Assembly (NCBI RefSeq): GCF_029626225.1
Contig: NZ_JARUBP010000001.1
Location: 868,001-932,000 of the forward strand
Length of the DNA stretch: 64,000 nt
Direction of reading: 5' to 3'
Source of the DNA: Asanoa sp. WMMD1127
GTDB taxonomy: Bacteria > Actinomycetota > Actinomycetes > Mycobacteriales > Micromonosporaceae
A program made the translations under genes and the position numbers. The notes under the pieces are model-generated. The model worked only from the letters and a program-made list of their open reading frames with translations, was not told the DNA's origin and ran no database searches. Below are positions 19,328 through 27,090 of this stretch, in pieces (within the stretch, counting starts at the first letter, position 1; each line of letters starts with the position of its first letter).

Positions 19328-20035
19328 ATGACCGCCGAGTATCCGCCCCGTGGGCAGGAGCCGGACGAGCCGCACCCACCAGCCGGCTCGCCGCCGCCCG
19401 GCGGCCCCACGCGGGATCCGTGGGCGCCGCCGGACCCGACAGGACCGTCGTATCCGCCGGGCGGTCCCGTCACGCCCGCGTCGCAGCAGGACCCGCCGGG
19501 CGGATATCCACCGCCGCCGTCGGGGTCGCCCGAGAACTATCCCGGGCAGGAGGCCGGCTATCCGTCGTACCCGCCGCCGGGTCAGGAGCCGCCGCCCGGG
19601 GGTGGCTATCCGCCGCCGGGCCAGCAGCCGCCACCGGGGTACGGGCCGCCCGGGGGTTATCCGCCCGGCCAGGAGCCGCCGCCGGGCTACCCACCGCCCG
19701 GCTATCCGCCGGTCGGGGGCGGTCCGGGCGGGCCCGGTGGTCCCGGGGGGCCGGGTGGTCCGGGCGGGCCGGGTGGTCGCAATCCGTTCGGTCGCGGTTC
19801 CGCCTGGGGCGGTCAGGACCACACCACGCTGTGGGGCTGGCTGGGCATCGTCATCGGCCTGATCTGCTGCGGCATCCTCGGCATCCTCTTCGGCGTGCTG
19901 TCGATCCGCGACGCCCGCCGGTTCGGCAAGTCCCAGACGATCGGCTGGGTGGCGATCGTGCTCAGCGTGGTCAACATCGTGGCCAGCCTGGTGCTCAACT
20001 TCACCCGGCAGTACCCAGGCGTCTACTACAACTGA
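19328..20035 (+). CDS. DUF4190 membrane protein with long Pro/Gly/Tyr-rich N-terminus
   Basis: The first 155 or so of 235 residues are low-complexity: repeats of YPPPG, GQEPPPG and a run of GGP units. The last 80 residues form two membrane helices (TLWGWLGIVIGLICCGILGI and a later one) with the DUF4190 pattern. The disordered tail is probably cytoplasmic and could be a condensate-forming or binding region. GGGAGG lies before ATG 19328. A TAACAT at 19278-19283 is a plausible -10 element. Confidence 0.75.
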   Translation: MTAEYPPRGQEPDEPHPPAGSPPPGGPTRDPWAPPDPTGPSYPPGGPVTPASQQDPPGGYPPPPSGSPENYPGQEAGYPSYPPPGQEPPPGGGYPPPGQQPPPGYGPPGGYPPGQEPPPGYPPPGYPPVGGGPGGPGGPGGPGGPGGPGGRNPFGRGSAWGGQDHTTLWGWLGIVIGLICCGILGILFGVLSIRDARRFGKSQTIGWVAIVLSVVNIVASLVLNFTRQYPGVYYN

Positions 20036-20039
20036 GAAC

Positions 20040-20066
20040 GGGGGACGGCGCCGAGCGCCGTCCCCC
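20040..20066. terminator. Terminator between DUF4190 gene and sucD
   Basis: A perfect 12-bp stem (GGGGGACGGCGC and complement) closes a 3-base loop and is followed on the plus strand by GCTTTC. It lies between convergent genes and probably serves both. Confidence 0.8.
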
Positions 20067-20081
20067 GCTTTCAGCGACCCG

Positions 20082-20969
20082 TCAGCGGCTTTGGATGATC
20101 TCGCGCATCAGGCGGGCGGTCTCGCTGGGCGTCTTGCCGACGCGTACGCCGGCCGCCTCGAGCGCCACCTTCTTCGCGTCGGCCGTGCCGGCCGAGCCCG
20201 AGATGATCGCGCCCGCGTGCCCCATGGTCTTGCCGGGCGGGGCGGTGAAGCCGGCGATGTACGCGACCACGGGCTTGGTCACGTTGTCCTTGATGAACGC
20301 GGCCGCGCGCTCCTCGGCGTCGCCGCCGATCTCGCCGATCATGACGATCGCGTCGGTCTCCGGGTCGTCCTGGAACGCCGCGAGCGCGTCGATGTGCGTC
20401 GTGCCGATCACCGGGTCGCCGCCGATGCCCACGCTGGTCGAGAAACCGATGTCGCGCAGCTCGTACATCAGCTGGTAGGTCAGCGTGCCGCTCTTGCTGA
20501 CCAGGCCGATGCGGCCGGCGGGGGTGATGTCGGCGGGGATGATGCCGGCGTTGGAGGCGCCGGGCGACGCGATGCCCGGGCAGTTCGGACCGATGATCCG
20601 CGTCTTCTGCCCCTTCTCGACGTTGTAGGCCCAGAAGGCGGCGGTGTCGTGCACCGGCACGCCCTCGGTGATCACCACGGCCAGCGGGATCTCGGCGTCG
20701 ATCGCCTCGACCACGGCCGCCTTGGTGAACTGCGGCGGCACGAAGATGACCGACACGTCGGCGCCGGTCTCCTTCACCGCGTCAGCCACGGACGCGAAGA
20801 CCGGCAGCGCGGTGCCGTCGAAGTCCAGCGTCTGGCCCGCCTTGCGCGGGTTGACGCCGCCGACGACGTGGGTGCCGGCGGCCAGCATGCGCCGGGTGTG
20901 CTTGGAACCCTCGGAGCCGGTCATGCCCTGCACGATGACCTTCGAGTCCTTGGTCAGCCAGATTGCCAT
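20082..20969 (-). CDS. sucD: Succinyl-CoA synthetase alpha subunit
   Basis: It binds CoA and carries the phosphohistidine intermediate in the TCA-cycle conversion of succinyl-CoA to succinate with NTP formation. The 295 residues show the CoA-binding N-terminus [16 protein letters not shown], the [11 protein letters not shown] segment and the active-site His in [10 protein letters not shown] near residue 250. It follows sucC by three bases in one operon. Confidence 0.97.
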   Translation of the reverse strand: MAIWLTKDSKVIVQGMTGSEGSKHTRRMLAAGTHVVGGVNPRKAGQTLDFDGTALPVFASVADAVKETGADVSVIFVPPQFTKAAVVEAIDAEIPLAVVITEGVPVHDTAAFWAYNVEKGQKTRIIGPNCPGIASPGASNAGIIPADITPAGRIGLVSKSGTLTYQLMYELRDIGFSTSVGIGGDPVIGTTHIDALAAFQDDPETDAIVMIGEIGGDAEERAAAFIKDNVTKPVVAYIAGFTAPPGKTMGHAGAIISGSAGTADAKKVALEAAGVRVGKTPSETARLMREIIQSR

Positions 20970-20972
20970 GTC

Positions 20973-22151
20973 TCAGACCCCCGCAGCCGCGAGCTCGGCG
21001 GCACGCTGCGCCGCACCGTCCATCGTGTCCACCCGCTCGACCAGCGGGTTGGCCGCGCCGTCCAGGATCGCGCGACCGGCCTCGGCGTTGTTGCCGTCCA
21101 GCCGGACGACCAGCGGCTTGGTGACCGCCTCGCCGCGCTGCTCGAGCAGCGCCAGTGCCTGGATGATGCCGTTGGCCACCTCGTCGCAGGCGGTGATGCC
21201 ACCGAAGACGTTGACGAAGACGCTCTTCACGCTGGGGTCGGAGAGCACGATCTCGAGGCCGTTGGCCATCACGGCCGCGCTCGCGCCGCCGCCGATGTCG
21301 AGGAAGTTGGCCGGCTTGACGCCGCCGTGCTGCTCACCCGCGTAGGCGACGACGTCGAGCGTCGACATGACCAGCCCGGCGCCGTTGCCGATGATGCCGA
21401 CCTGGCCGTCGAGCTTGACGTAGTTGAGGTCCTTCTCCTTGGCGGCCCGCTCCAGGGGGTCGACCGCGCTCTGGTCGACCAGCGCCTCGTGGTCGGGGTG
21501 CCGGAAGCCGGCGTTCTCGTCGAGCGTGACCTTGGCGTCGAGGCAGAGGACGCGGCCGCTGGAGACCTTGGCCAGCGGGTTGACCTCGACCAGCGTGGCG
21601 TCCTCGGCGACGAACGCCCGCCACAGCTTGATCGCGATCTCGATGATCTCGTCGGCGGCCTCGGCCGGGAACTGCGCCTTGGCGACGATCTCCTTGGCCA
21701 CCGCGACGTCGACGCCCTTGTTGGCGTCGATGGCGACCTTGGCGACCCGGTCCGGCGTCTCGGCGGCGACCTGCTCGATGTCCATGCCGCCGGCCACGCT
21801 CGCGATGCACAGGAACGTGCGGTTGGCGCGGTCCAGCAGGTAGGAGAAGTAGTATTCCTCGGTGATCTCGGCCGTCTCGGCCAGCATCACCTTGTGGACC
21901 GTGTGGCCCTTGATGTCCATCCCGAGGATGTCGGTCGCCCGCGCCACCGTCTCCTCCGGCCCGTCGGCCAGCTTGACGCCGCCGGCCTTGCCGCGGCCGC
22001 CGACCTTTACCTGGGCCTTCACGACCACGCGGCCACCGAGGCGTTCGGCGATCGCGCGGGCCTCCTCCGGGGTCTCGGCGACACCACCGGCGAGCACGGG
22101 CAGCCCGTGCCGCTCGAAGAGATCGCGCCCCTGGTACTCGTACAGGTCCAC
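20973..22151 (-). CDS. sucC: Succinyl-CoA synthetase beta subunit
   Basis: The ATP-grasp subunit is 392 residues. It starts at GTG 22151 ([18 protein letters not shown]), contains the nucleotide-binding [16 protein letters not shown], the metal site EVNPLAKV and the subunit-interface Gly-rich [13 protein letters not shown]. Upstream ATG options lie in non-conserved sequence. It is the promoter-proximal gene of sucCD, with a 327-bp gap before the next gene. Confidence 0.96.
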   Translation of the reverse strand: MDLYEYQGRDLFERHGLPVLAGGVAETPEEARAIAERLGGRVVVKAQVKVGGRGKAGGVKLADGPEETVARATDILGMDIKGHTVHKVMLAETAEITEEYYFSYLLDRANRTFLCIASVAGGMDIEQVAAETPDRVAKVAIDANKGVDVAVAKEIVAKAQFPAEAADEIIEIAIKLWRAFVAEDATLVEVNPLAKVSSGRVLCLDAKVTLDENAGFRHPDHEALVDQSAVDPLERAAKEKDLNYVKLDGQVGIIGNGAGLVMSTLDVVAYAGEQHGGVKPANFLDIGGGASAAVMANGLEIVLSDPSVKSVFVNVFGGITACDEVANGIIQALALLEQRGEAVTKPLVVRLDGNNAEAGRAILDGAANPLVERVDTMDGAAQRAAELAAAGV

Positions 22152-22478
22152 GTTTACGCGTCCCGTCCTCGTCTCCGCGGCGCACCCTTGCGCCGCGCCC
22201 ATTCTGGTGTTTGAGGGGAGCCTATCCACGCCACGCGGGTCGGCAACCCGGCCGGGTCACGGGTGTGCGGCACCGCACAGGGTCCGGCTTCCCGGAAATT
22301 TCTGAGATGGCGCGTAACCGCCGGATAAGGGCGTCGTTGACTTCAGTGTCGGCACGGAAGCGACAAAGCCGACGAAGACGGCCGATGCCCTGTCGGTCGA
22401 GGGGTGGCGGCGGGGCATCGTGCATAGAGAGGCCGGGCGTGTGAGGGGTGCGTCCGGCCTCTCCCCTTTTCTCGTGCT
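22152..22478. other. Intergenic region upstream of sucC
   Basis: No protein gene is convincing in these 327 bases. They must hold the sucCD promoter (minus strand). On the plus strand TTGACT at 22337-22342 precedes a two-hairpin element (22384-22470, listed separately) that ends like an intrinsic terminator. Confidence 0.5.
22384..22470 (+). ncRNA. Candidate small structured RNA, two hairpins with matching loops
   Basis: Hairpin 1 pairs GATGCCC (22384-22390) with GGGCATC (22413-22419). Hairpin 2 pairs GAGAGGCCGG (22427-22436) with CCGGCCTCTC (22454-22463) and is followed by CCCTTTT, so on the plus strand it looks like an intrinsic terminator. Both loops contain the same 8-mer GAGGGGTG (22399-22406 and 22443-22450). 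On the minus strand the loops would read CACCCCTC, reminiscent of the C-rich loops of the actinobacterial 6C RNA, but the neighbourhood is not the 6C locus and the T-run favours the plus strand. Orientation and reality as an RNA are uncertain; hairpin 2 may simply terminate transcription. Confidence 0.35.
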
Positions 22479-22883
22479 TTAGCCGACCGGCTGAGCGACG
22501 TTTTCGCGTACCCAGTCGACGATTGCCTGCGTAGGCGCTCCCGGCGTGAAGATCTTGGCCACGCCCATTTGCTGCAATTCGGGAATGTCCGCTTCAGGAA
22601 TAATGCCGCCGCCGAACACGACGATGTCGCCGGCGCCGCGAGAGTCGAGCAGTTCGAGTACGCGCTTGAACAGCGTCATGTGCGCGCCGGAGAGGACGGA
22701 CAGCCCCACCGCGTCGGCGTCTTCCTGGATCGCGGTCTCGACGATCTGCTCCGGGGTCTGGTGCAGCCCCGTGTAGACGACCTCCATGCCAGCGTCGCGC
22801 AGCGCCCGCGCGACAATCTTGGCGCCCCGGTCGTGCCCGTCCAGGCCGGGCTTCGCCACCACAACCCGTACGCGTGAGCTCAT
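22479..22883 (-). CDS. Standalone B12-binding domain, IcmB / methylmalonyl-CoA mutase C-terminal type
   Basis: The 134-residue protein is a single cobalamin-binding domain. It has the DxHxxG base-off motif (DGHDRG, with His the cobalt ligand), the conserved LSVLSGAH and [13 protein letters not shown]. Length and sequence match the small subunit of isobutyryl-CoA mutase (IcmB) and free MCM C-terminal domains. No catalytic large subunit is in this window, so it must pair with one encoded elsewhere or act as a B12 carrier or sensor. ATG 22883 is chosen over an upstream frame extension. Confidence 0.88.
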   Translation of the reverse strand: MSSRVRVVVAKPGLDGHDRGAKIVARALRDAGMEVVYTGLHQTPEQIVETAIQEDADAVGLSVLSGAHMTLFKRVLELLDSRGAGDIVVFGGGIIPEADIPELQQMGVAKIFTPGAPTQAIVDWVRENVAQPVG

Positions 22884-23230
22884 GTCGGTCCTCCACAAGG
22901 GCTTCGTTGCCTGAACGAACGGTAACCCGGTCGGGCCCCTAGGGGCGACACCGGGTGCGGCGTGCCACATAACAATAAGTAATGCTCGATATCACAGAGA
23001 GCTATTAACGAGGCTCCCCACAAAAGGTTACGAAATCAGGCATTCCACTGCGGACGGTCGGACTTAATGTCCGCGAAACACTCGTCCAACTTGAGAGTCG
23101 CTTAAGGGTTGGCTACCGTGTCCCACGGCTGCCAATCCGTTCCCCCCGGAATGGCACTGCGGATCACCGGCGTTCACCCCCCGTGACAAACGCCGCGTCC
23201 GCCCAACTGTTCCGACAACGGAGGGTGTGC
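22884..23230. promoter_or_regulatory. Divergent regulatory region, B12-domain gene / M23 gene
   Basis: There is no gene in these 347 bases, which are locally AT-richer than the neighbours. Visible structure: CGGAC-N5-GTCCG (23059-23073), and a hairpin TTGGC-TA-CCGTG-TCC-CACGG-CT-GCCAA (23109-23135). Two GGTTAC/GTAACC-like half sites (about 22920 and 23026) are reminiscent of sites found near cell-wall hydrolase genes. I looked for the c-di-AMP (ydaO) riboswitch often found upstream of actinobacterial wall-hydrolase genes and did not find its conserved blocks. Confidence 0.4.
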
Positions 23231-23935
23231 GTGCGCCAGCGCTTGTCGTCTGAGAAGGACCGTTATCGCGGTCGGCGACGCGTCCCTACCCCGCCTCGCA
23301 GCCGCTACGCGATCGTCGTCACCGGCGCCTTCGTCGGCGCGGGCGTGGTCGCGATGGGCGCGAGCGCGATGCCCGACGCCAAGGCGGTCGACCCTCAGGT
23401 CCTGGCCGGCCTCAACGGCACCTCGGTCGACAACGCTCTCCAGGAGCGTGCCGACCAGGCCAGCAAGGCTTCGCGGTCCGAGCGCACCGACAAGATGGAG
23501 ACCTCGCTCGCCGAGTCTCCCGACGTCTGGCAGCTCCCGCTCTCCGGCTACACCTTCACCAACCCCTACGGCATGCAGGGCAAGCAGCTGCACGCCGGGA
23601 TCGACCTCGTCGCCCCCGAGGGCACCCCGTTCGCCGCGGTGCACGACGGCGTCGTCAAGGAAGCCGGCTGGATCGGTGGCTACGGGATGGCCGTGATCAT
23701 CGACCACGGCGACGGCACCGAGGTCATCTACGGCCACGCCAGGCAGGTTCTGGTGCAGAAGGGCCAGCAGGTCAAGGCGGGCGACATGATCGGCCTGGTG
23801 GGCAGCACCGGCCACGCCTACGGGTCGCAGCTCTGCATCGAAACCCAGGTCGACGGGGAGTCTACGGACCCGATCCCGTTCTTCAAGGAGCGCGGAGTGG
23901 ACATCCAGCTACAAGTCGCCTCAATTTACGGCTGA
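23231..23935 (+). CDS. LytM/M23-domain protein lacking the HxH motif
   Basis: GTG 23231 is set by GGAGGG five bases upstream, giving 234 residues. After a basic cytoplasmic stretch and one membrane or signal segment (YAIVVTGAFVGAGVVAMG), a LytM domain follows. It keeps the first metal ligands (LHAGIDLVAP) and YGHA, but where active M23 peptidases have HLHFE it reads QLCIE. Both His of the HxH motif are gone, so it is probably catalytically dead and may act as a regulator, as degenerate LytM factors such as EnvC do. Position relative to sucCD matches Rv0950c of M. tuberculosis. It is followed by an active-looking paralogue at 24228. Confidence 0.85.
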   Translation: MRQRLSSEKDRYRGRRRVPTPPRSRYAIVVTGAFVGAGVVAMGASAMPDAKAVDPQVLAGLNGTSVDNALQERADQASKASRSERTDKMETSLAESPDVWQLPLSGYTFTNPYGMQGKQLHAGIDLVAPEGTPFAAVHDGVVKEAGWIGGYGMAVIIDHGDGTEVIYGHARQVLVQKGQQVKAGDMIGLVGSTGHAYGSQLCIETQVDGESTDPIPFFKERGVDIQLQVASIYG

Positions 23936-24227
23936 GTAGCCGCCCCTGCACGCAGGGTATTGTCCGTCGAACCGCCCGTCGCGAATGCGATGGGCGGTTT
24001 CTTGTTGCCGTAAGGCCGGCAAAGTTTCCTACGCCACAGTGACCGTTGTGACCCCGGTCACTGATCTTGGTGGCGCCCGTACCGGTAAGTAGCGGTTCAG
24101 ATCGGGACATAGCCTCCCTCACTCAGCGCGGTCATCGACACGGCATACGCATGGCTGTCGCCGCGTTGAACACGGCTCGTACAACCATTTGCCGGTCCGT
24201 GCCGCACAACCACGGAGGTTCCCCCTC
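23936..24227. other. Intergenic region between the two M23 genes
   Basis: It holds the terminator at 23970-23999 and the promoter region of the second M23 gene, including a tandem GTGACCGTTGTGACCCC segment around 24039-24056. GGAGG at 24214-24218 is the ribosome binding site for GTG 24228. No other gene is seen. Confidence 0.4.
23970..23999 (+). terminator. Intrinsic terminator after the first M23 gene
   Basis: AACCGCCC pairs with GGGCGGTT, with an inner TCGC/GCGA stem, and is followed by TTCTTGTT on the plus strand. It is one of the few hairpins here with a T-rich tail. Confidence 0.85.
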
Positions 24228-25091
24228 GTGCAATCGAACTACCCGTACGACCAGCAGCCGGAGCAGGAGTTTCACGCTCAGAACGGCGAGATCGAGCCGA
24301 CGCCGCAGGCGCCGCTCGGCTTCCGCGACCGCGTGCGCACGTCGCTCGCCGGCCGCGGTCGCGTGGTCGCGCTGGCCGCCGTCGGCCTGCTCGGCCTCGG
24401 CATAGCGGGTGGCGCTGTCGCTACTCTCGGTGACGACGACTCGACGTCCCCCACCACCATCGCGGTAGCCGACCAGCAGGCCCGCATCGACGCGGCCGGC
24501 CGCGCCGACCGCTCGCTGCGCTCCCCCGTCGCGATCCCGTCCGTGAGCCCGACCACCGAGACCGCCACCCCCAAGGCCTCGGAGTCGCCCAAGGCGCCCA
24601 AGGCGGAGAAGAAGGCGCCGGTCACCAAGAAGGCCGCCCCCAAGGCGCCCGCGAAGCCCAAGACCTCCGGCCCGAAGATCTCGAAGGCCGGCTGGACCTC
24701 CCCGATGATCGGCGCCGAGGTCACCTCGTGCTTCGGCATGCGCTGGGGCGTCCCGCACCAGGGCATCGACTTCGCGATGCCCGAGAACACCCCGGAGCGC
24801 GCCACCGCCGCCGGCACCGTGACCGCGGCCGGCTGGGCGTTCACCGGCTACGGCATCTCGGTCGTCATCGACCACGGCGACGGCTACTTCACCCACTACG
24901 CCCACATGAACCGCACCGCGGTCGAGGTGGGCGACACGGTGAAGGCCGGCCAGATCATCGGCTACGAAGGCTCCACCGGTGACTCCACCGGCCCGCACCT
25001 GCACTTCGAGGTGCACCAGGGCGCCATGTGGAACCAGATCGACCCCGCGCCGTTCCTGAAGGCGAAGGGCGTGCCGGTCGACGGCTGCTGA
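24228..25091 (+). CDS. Membrane-anchored LytM/M23 peptidase with Lys/Pro/Ala linker
   Basis: The 287-residue protein has a cytoplasmic tail, one membrane helix (about residues 50-70) and a low-complexity linker rich in Lys, Ala and Pro (residues 110-150). A complete M23 domain follows: HQGID for the first zinc ligands, THYAH and the HxH motif PHLHFE. It should cleave peptidoglycan stem-peptide cross-links from the outer face of the membrane. GTG 24228 has GGAGG nine bases upstream. Its pairing with the degenerate M23 protein just upstream suggests an enzyme and partner arrangement, though separate terminators and promoters indicate separate transcripts. Confidence 0.9.
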   Translation: MQSNYPYDQQPEQEFHAQNGEIEPTPQAPLGFRDRVRTSLAGRGRVVALAAVGLLGLGIAGGAVATLGDDDSTSPTTIAVADQQARIDAAGRADRSLRSPVAIPSVSPTTETATPKASESPKAPKAEKKAPVTKKAAPKAPAKPKTSGPKISKAGWTSPMIGAEVTSCFGMRWGVPHQGIDFAMPENTPERATAAGTVTAAGWAFTGYGISVVIDHGDGYFTHYAHMNRTAVEVGDTVKAGQIIGYEGSTGDSTGPHLHFEVHQGAMWNQIDPAPFLKAKGVPVDGC

Positions 25092-25113
25092 GGCTTACCC
25101 CGCCCCCCGGAAA

Positions 25114-25149
25114 CGATGGGTCCGGCTCCTTCGGGAGCCGGACCCATCG
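25114..25149 (+). terminator. Very strong terminator hairpin with TTCG loop
   Basis: A perfect 16-bp stem (CGATGGGTCCGGCTCC and complement) closes a stable TTCG tetraloop 22 bp after the M23 stop. No T-run follows. Confidence 0.85.
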
Positions 25150-25184
25150 TCGTCGTGGCGCTTGGTCGTGGCGCTTGGTCGTCG

Positions 25185-25257
25185 CGCCCCAGGCAGGAGT
25201 CGAACCCGCAATCGGCCGCTTCAGCAGCGGATGCCCGACCCGTCGGGCGGCTGGGGC
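25185..25257 (-). tRNA. tRNA-like element (degenerate; anticodon position reads CUG)
   Basis: Read on the minus strand from 25257, 73 bases fold exactly like a tRNA. There is a perfect 7-bp acceptor stem (GCCCCAG/CTGGGGC), a 4-bp D stem GCCC/GGGC with 8-base loop containing GGG, an anticodon arm with 4 good pairs and 7-base loop TGCTGAA, a 5-base variable loop, and a T arm GCGGG-TTCGACT-CCTGC with canonical T-loop. It lacks normally invariant bases (C instead of U8, G instead of A14, G instead of U33) and has no encoded CCA. It is more likely a decayed tRNA gene or a tRNA mimic than a working tRNA-Gln. A 13-bp direct duplication (GTGGCGCTTGGTC twice) abuts its 3' side. Confidence 0.45.
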
Positions 25258-25774
25258 CTGTTGCCCTCAATTGATAATGACGCGCCAGAGCGGGCTGGCG
25301 TTGCACGTGTCACTCAAGTGGGCGCAGAGATCGAGGGCCAAGGGCATGGGGCCGGCTCGGTCACGGCGAAGGGCCGTGGATGCGGCCACGCCGGTCAAGA
25401 GCGCGACAGCCACGGCCGCCGATCGGTGGCGCGCCGGCCCGCACGGGGCCGGCCCGGTCACGGCGAAGGCCGTGGATGCGGCCACGCCGGTCAAGAGCAC
25501 GACAGCCACGGCCGCCGATCGGTGGCGCGCCGGGCCGCACGGGGCCGGCCCGGTCACGGCGAAGGCCGTGGATGCGGCCACGCCGGTCAAGAGCACGACA
25601 GCCACGGCCGCCGATCGGTGGCGCGCCGGCCCGCACCGGCCGGCCCGGTCACGGCGAACGCCGTGGATGCGGCGCGCTGATCAAGAGCGCGACAGCCACG
25701 GCCGCCGATCGGTGGCGCGCCGGGCCGCACGGCGCCGGCCCGGTCGCGGCGAACGCCTGGTTGCGGCGCGCTGA
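25258..25774. other. Gene-free stretch occupied mostly by 96-bp repeats
   Basis: Beyond the tRNA-like element, this stretch holds a small hairpin CGCCAG-N6-CTGGCG (about 25282-25299) and then the tandem repeat array described separately. Long open frames cross it in several directions, but they consist of repeated units and show no recognisable domain, so no gene is called. Confidence 0.5.
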
Positions 25775-25820
25775 TCAAGAGCGCGACAGCCGTGGCCGCC
25801 GATCGGTGGCGCGCCGGGCC
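25346..25820. repeat. Five-copy 94-96-bp tandem repeat
   Basis: The landmark GATCGGTGGCGCGCC recurs at 25421, 25517, 25613, 25707 and 25801, giving periods of 96, 96, 94 and 94 bp. Each unit also carries GGTCAAGAGC, GCGACAGCC or CACGACAGCC, and a GC-rich inverted segment around GGGGCCGGCCC. The 16-mer GCCGCCGATCGGTGGC is itself near-palindromic. The last copy lies inside the 3' end of the minus-strand membrane-protein gene, so the array looks like repeated duplication of that gene's tail. Early units are 32 codons long and keep frame; later ones do not. Confidence 0.85.
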
Positions 25821-26719
25821 CCGCGTGCCAGGCCGAGGCCCGCGAAGGGTGCGGCCAGGAGGAGGAGCGCCAGCAGCGTCGGTGGAGGGTCGGAGATGGC
25901 GTTGCTGGCCAGCACCACCGCTGCGACCGGAAGCGCCAGCACCGCGGCCCGCCAGCGGACCCCGCGGCGCTGGGCAAGCACGGCGGCCACCAGCAGCGAG
26001 CCGACCAGCGCCGCCGCGAGGAGGCCGAGGCCGCCGGCCTCGTATCGCCAGCCTCGGCCGATCGGCAGCCAGGGGACCGTGGCCGCGAACTCCGCGCGCG
26101 GCAGCCACCCGGTCAGGATCCCGATCGCCCCGGCGGCCACGGCGGCCGCCAGCGGCCGGCCGCGGAGTCGGGAGCCGGCGCCCACCAGCCACACCGCCAG
26201 CGAGCCGGTGGTCACCACCGCGGCCACGACGGCGATCGGCACGCGCTCAACGCCGAAGATCCACACCCCGAAGGCGGTCTCCCCGACCAGGCCGAGCCCG
26301 GCGGCGACGACCGCGAGCCCGCGCCAGCCGGCGACGGCGGCCACCGCCGCCAGCAGCCACAGGCCCAGCTGACCGAAGACCAGCACGACGAGCCAGAACG
26401 GGATGGGCAGGCTCGCGTCGAACAGCCCGTGCCAGATCCCGGCGCCGCGCAGCGCGCCCGCCGACATCCCGATCGCGCCGATCGTCCCGACGACACCGGC
26501 GGCGGCCGGCCAGGCCGACCCGCCGAGCCGCCCGACCGTGTGCGCGGCGAGGGCGGCGCGGGCCAGGTCGGCAACCTCGCCCCGCCGCGGGAAGCGCTGG
26601 CCCTCGTCGGCGGCGGCCAGCAGGGCGGCGAGCATCTCGGCCTCGTAGTCGGCGCGATGGCGGCGCGGGAAGAGGCGGAGCAGGCGCCGGTAGCGCCGCT
26701 CGAGGTCGGCGGCCGTCAC
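25775..26719 (-). CDS. PadR-associated multi-spanning membrane protein
   Basis: The N-terminal 60 residues (DLERRYRRLLRLFPRRHRADYEAEML) are the short helical domain commonly found in membrane proteins encoded next to PadR regulators. After it come about eight hydrophobic segments; the total is 314 residues. GTG 26719 overlaps the PadR stop codon (GTGA). The last 15 or so residues (RRATDRRPRLSRS) are encoded by one unit of the 96-bp repeat, so the original C-terminus has probably been altered. The function is unknown, possibly related to anti-sigma or envelope-stress control. Confidence 0.75.
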   Translation of the reverse strand: MTAADLERRYRRLLRLFPRRHRADYEAEMLAALLAAADEGQRFPRRGEVADLARAALAAHTVGRLGGSAWPAAAGVVGTIGAIGMSAGALRGAGIWHGLFDASLPIPFWLVVLVFGQLGLWLLAAVAAVAGWRGLAVVAAGLGLVGETAFGVWIFGVERVPIAVVAAVVTTGSLAVWLVGAGSRLRGRPLAAAVAAGAIGILTGWLPRAEFAATVPWLPIGRGWRYEAGGLGLLAAALVGSLLVAAVLAQRRGVRWRAAVLALPVAAVVLASNAISDPPPTLLALLLLAAPFAGLGLARGARRATDRRPRLSRS

Positions 26720-27060
26720 GCCGGCTCACCGCGGGCCAGCGCGACCTTCAAACGGGCCGCCGCCGCAGTGGCGTGGCGGGTGAGCCGCTCGGTCTCGGCC
26801 GCGAGCCGGCGCGTGCCGTCGGCGGTGAGTCGGTAATAACGGCGCAGGCGGGAGTCGACGATCTCCTCGCGGTCGACCTCGATGAGGCCGTCGGCGCGCA
26901 GGCGGTCGATCGCCGTGTAGAGGGTGCCGACGCCGATGACGACGCGACCCGCGGAAATGTCACGGACGTCCTCGATCACGGCGTAGCCGTGCCGAGGACC
27001 GGCGGCCAGCGAGGTGAGGATGAGGTAGGTCGGCTCACGCAACGGCGCGTCGTCCTTCAT
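26716..27060 (-). CDS. PadR-family transcriptional regulator
   Basis: The 114-residue protein is a PadR winged helix: EPTYLILTSLAAGPRHGYAVIEDV, then GTLYTAIDRLRADGLIEV and the wing RRYYRLTADGTRRLA, with a short C-terminal dimerisation helix. A perfect palindrome ten bases upstream of its ATG is the expected operator, so the operon with the downstream membrane protein is probably self-repressed. The inducer is unknown. Confidence 0.92.
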   Translation of the reverse strand: MKDDAPLREPTYLILTSLAAGPRHGYAVIEDVRDISAGRVVIGVGTLYTAIDRLRADGLIEVDREEIVDSRLRRYYRLTADGTRRLAAETERLTRHATAAAARLKVALARGEPA

Positions 27061-27069
27061 GGACGAACA

Positions 27070-27090
27070 ATACATCGGTAGCCGATGTAT
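27070..27090. promoter_or_regulatory. PadR operator palindrome
   Basis: ATACATCGG and CCGATGTAT are separated by TAG, a perfect 9-bp inverted repeat 10 bp before the padR start. It overlaps the position expected for the -10 element. Confidence 0.75.

Noticed and set aside
22211-22444. 77-codon plus-strand frame upstream of sucC
   Set aside because: Arg-rich, no domain, no ribosome binding site, and it overlaps the two-hairpin element.
22384-22470. Assignment of the two-hairpin element as 6C RNA
   Set aside because: The loops are C-rich only on the minus strand and lack runs of six C, the locus differs, and the T-tail is on the plus strand.
22884-23230. c-di-AMP (ydaO) riboswitch before the M23 gene
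   Set aside because: Position is right for actinobacteria, but the conserved purine-rich blocks of the aptamer are absent; only simple hairpins are present.
25185-25257. Functional tRNA-Gln(CUG)
   Set aside because: U8, A14 and U33 are not present, and the anticodon stem is mispaired at its top.
25330-25774. Repeat-encoded proteins in the 96-bp array
   Set aside because: Open frames exist in both directions only because the unit is divisible by three; no start signals or domains, and the last units shift frame.
25346-25820. CRISPR-like array
   Set aside because: Units are contiguous 94-96-bp repeats with no unique spacers, and no cas genes are present.
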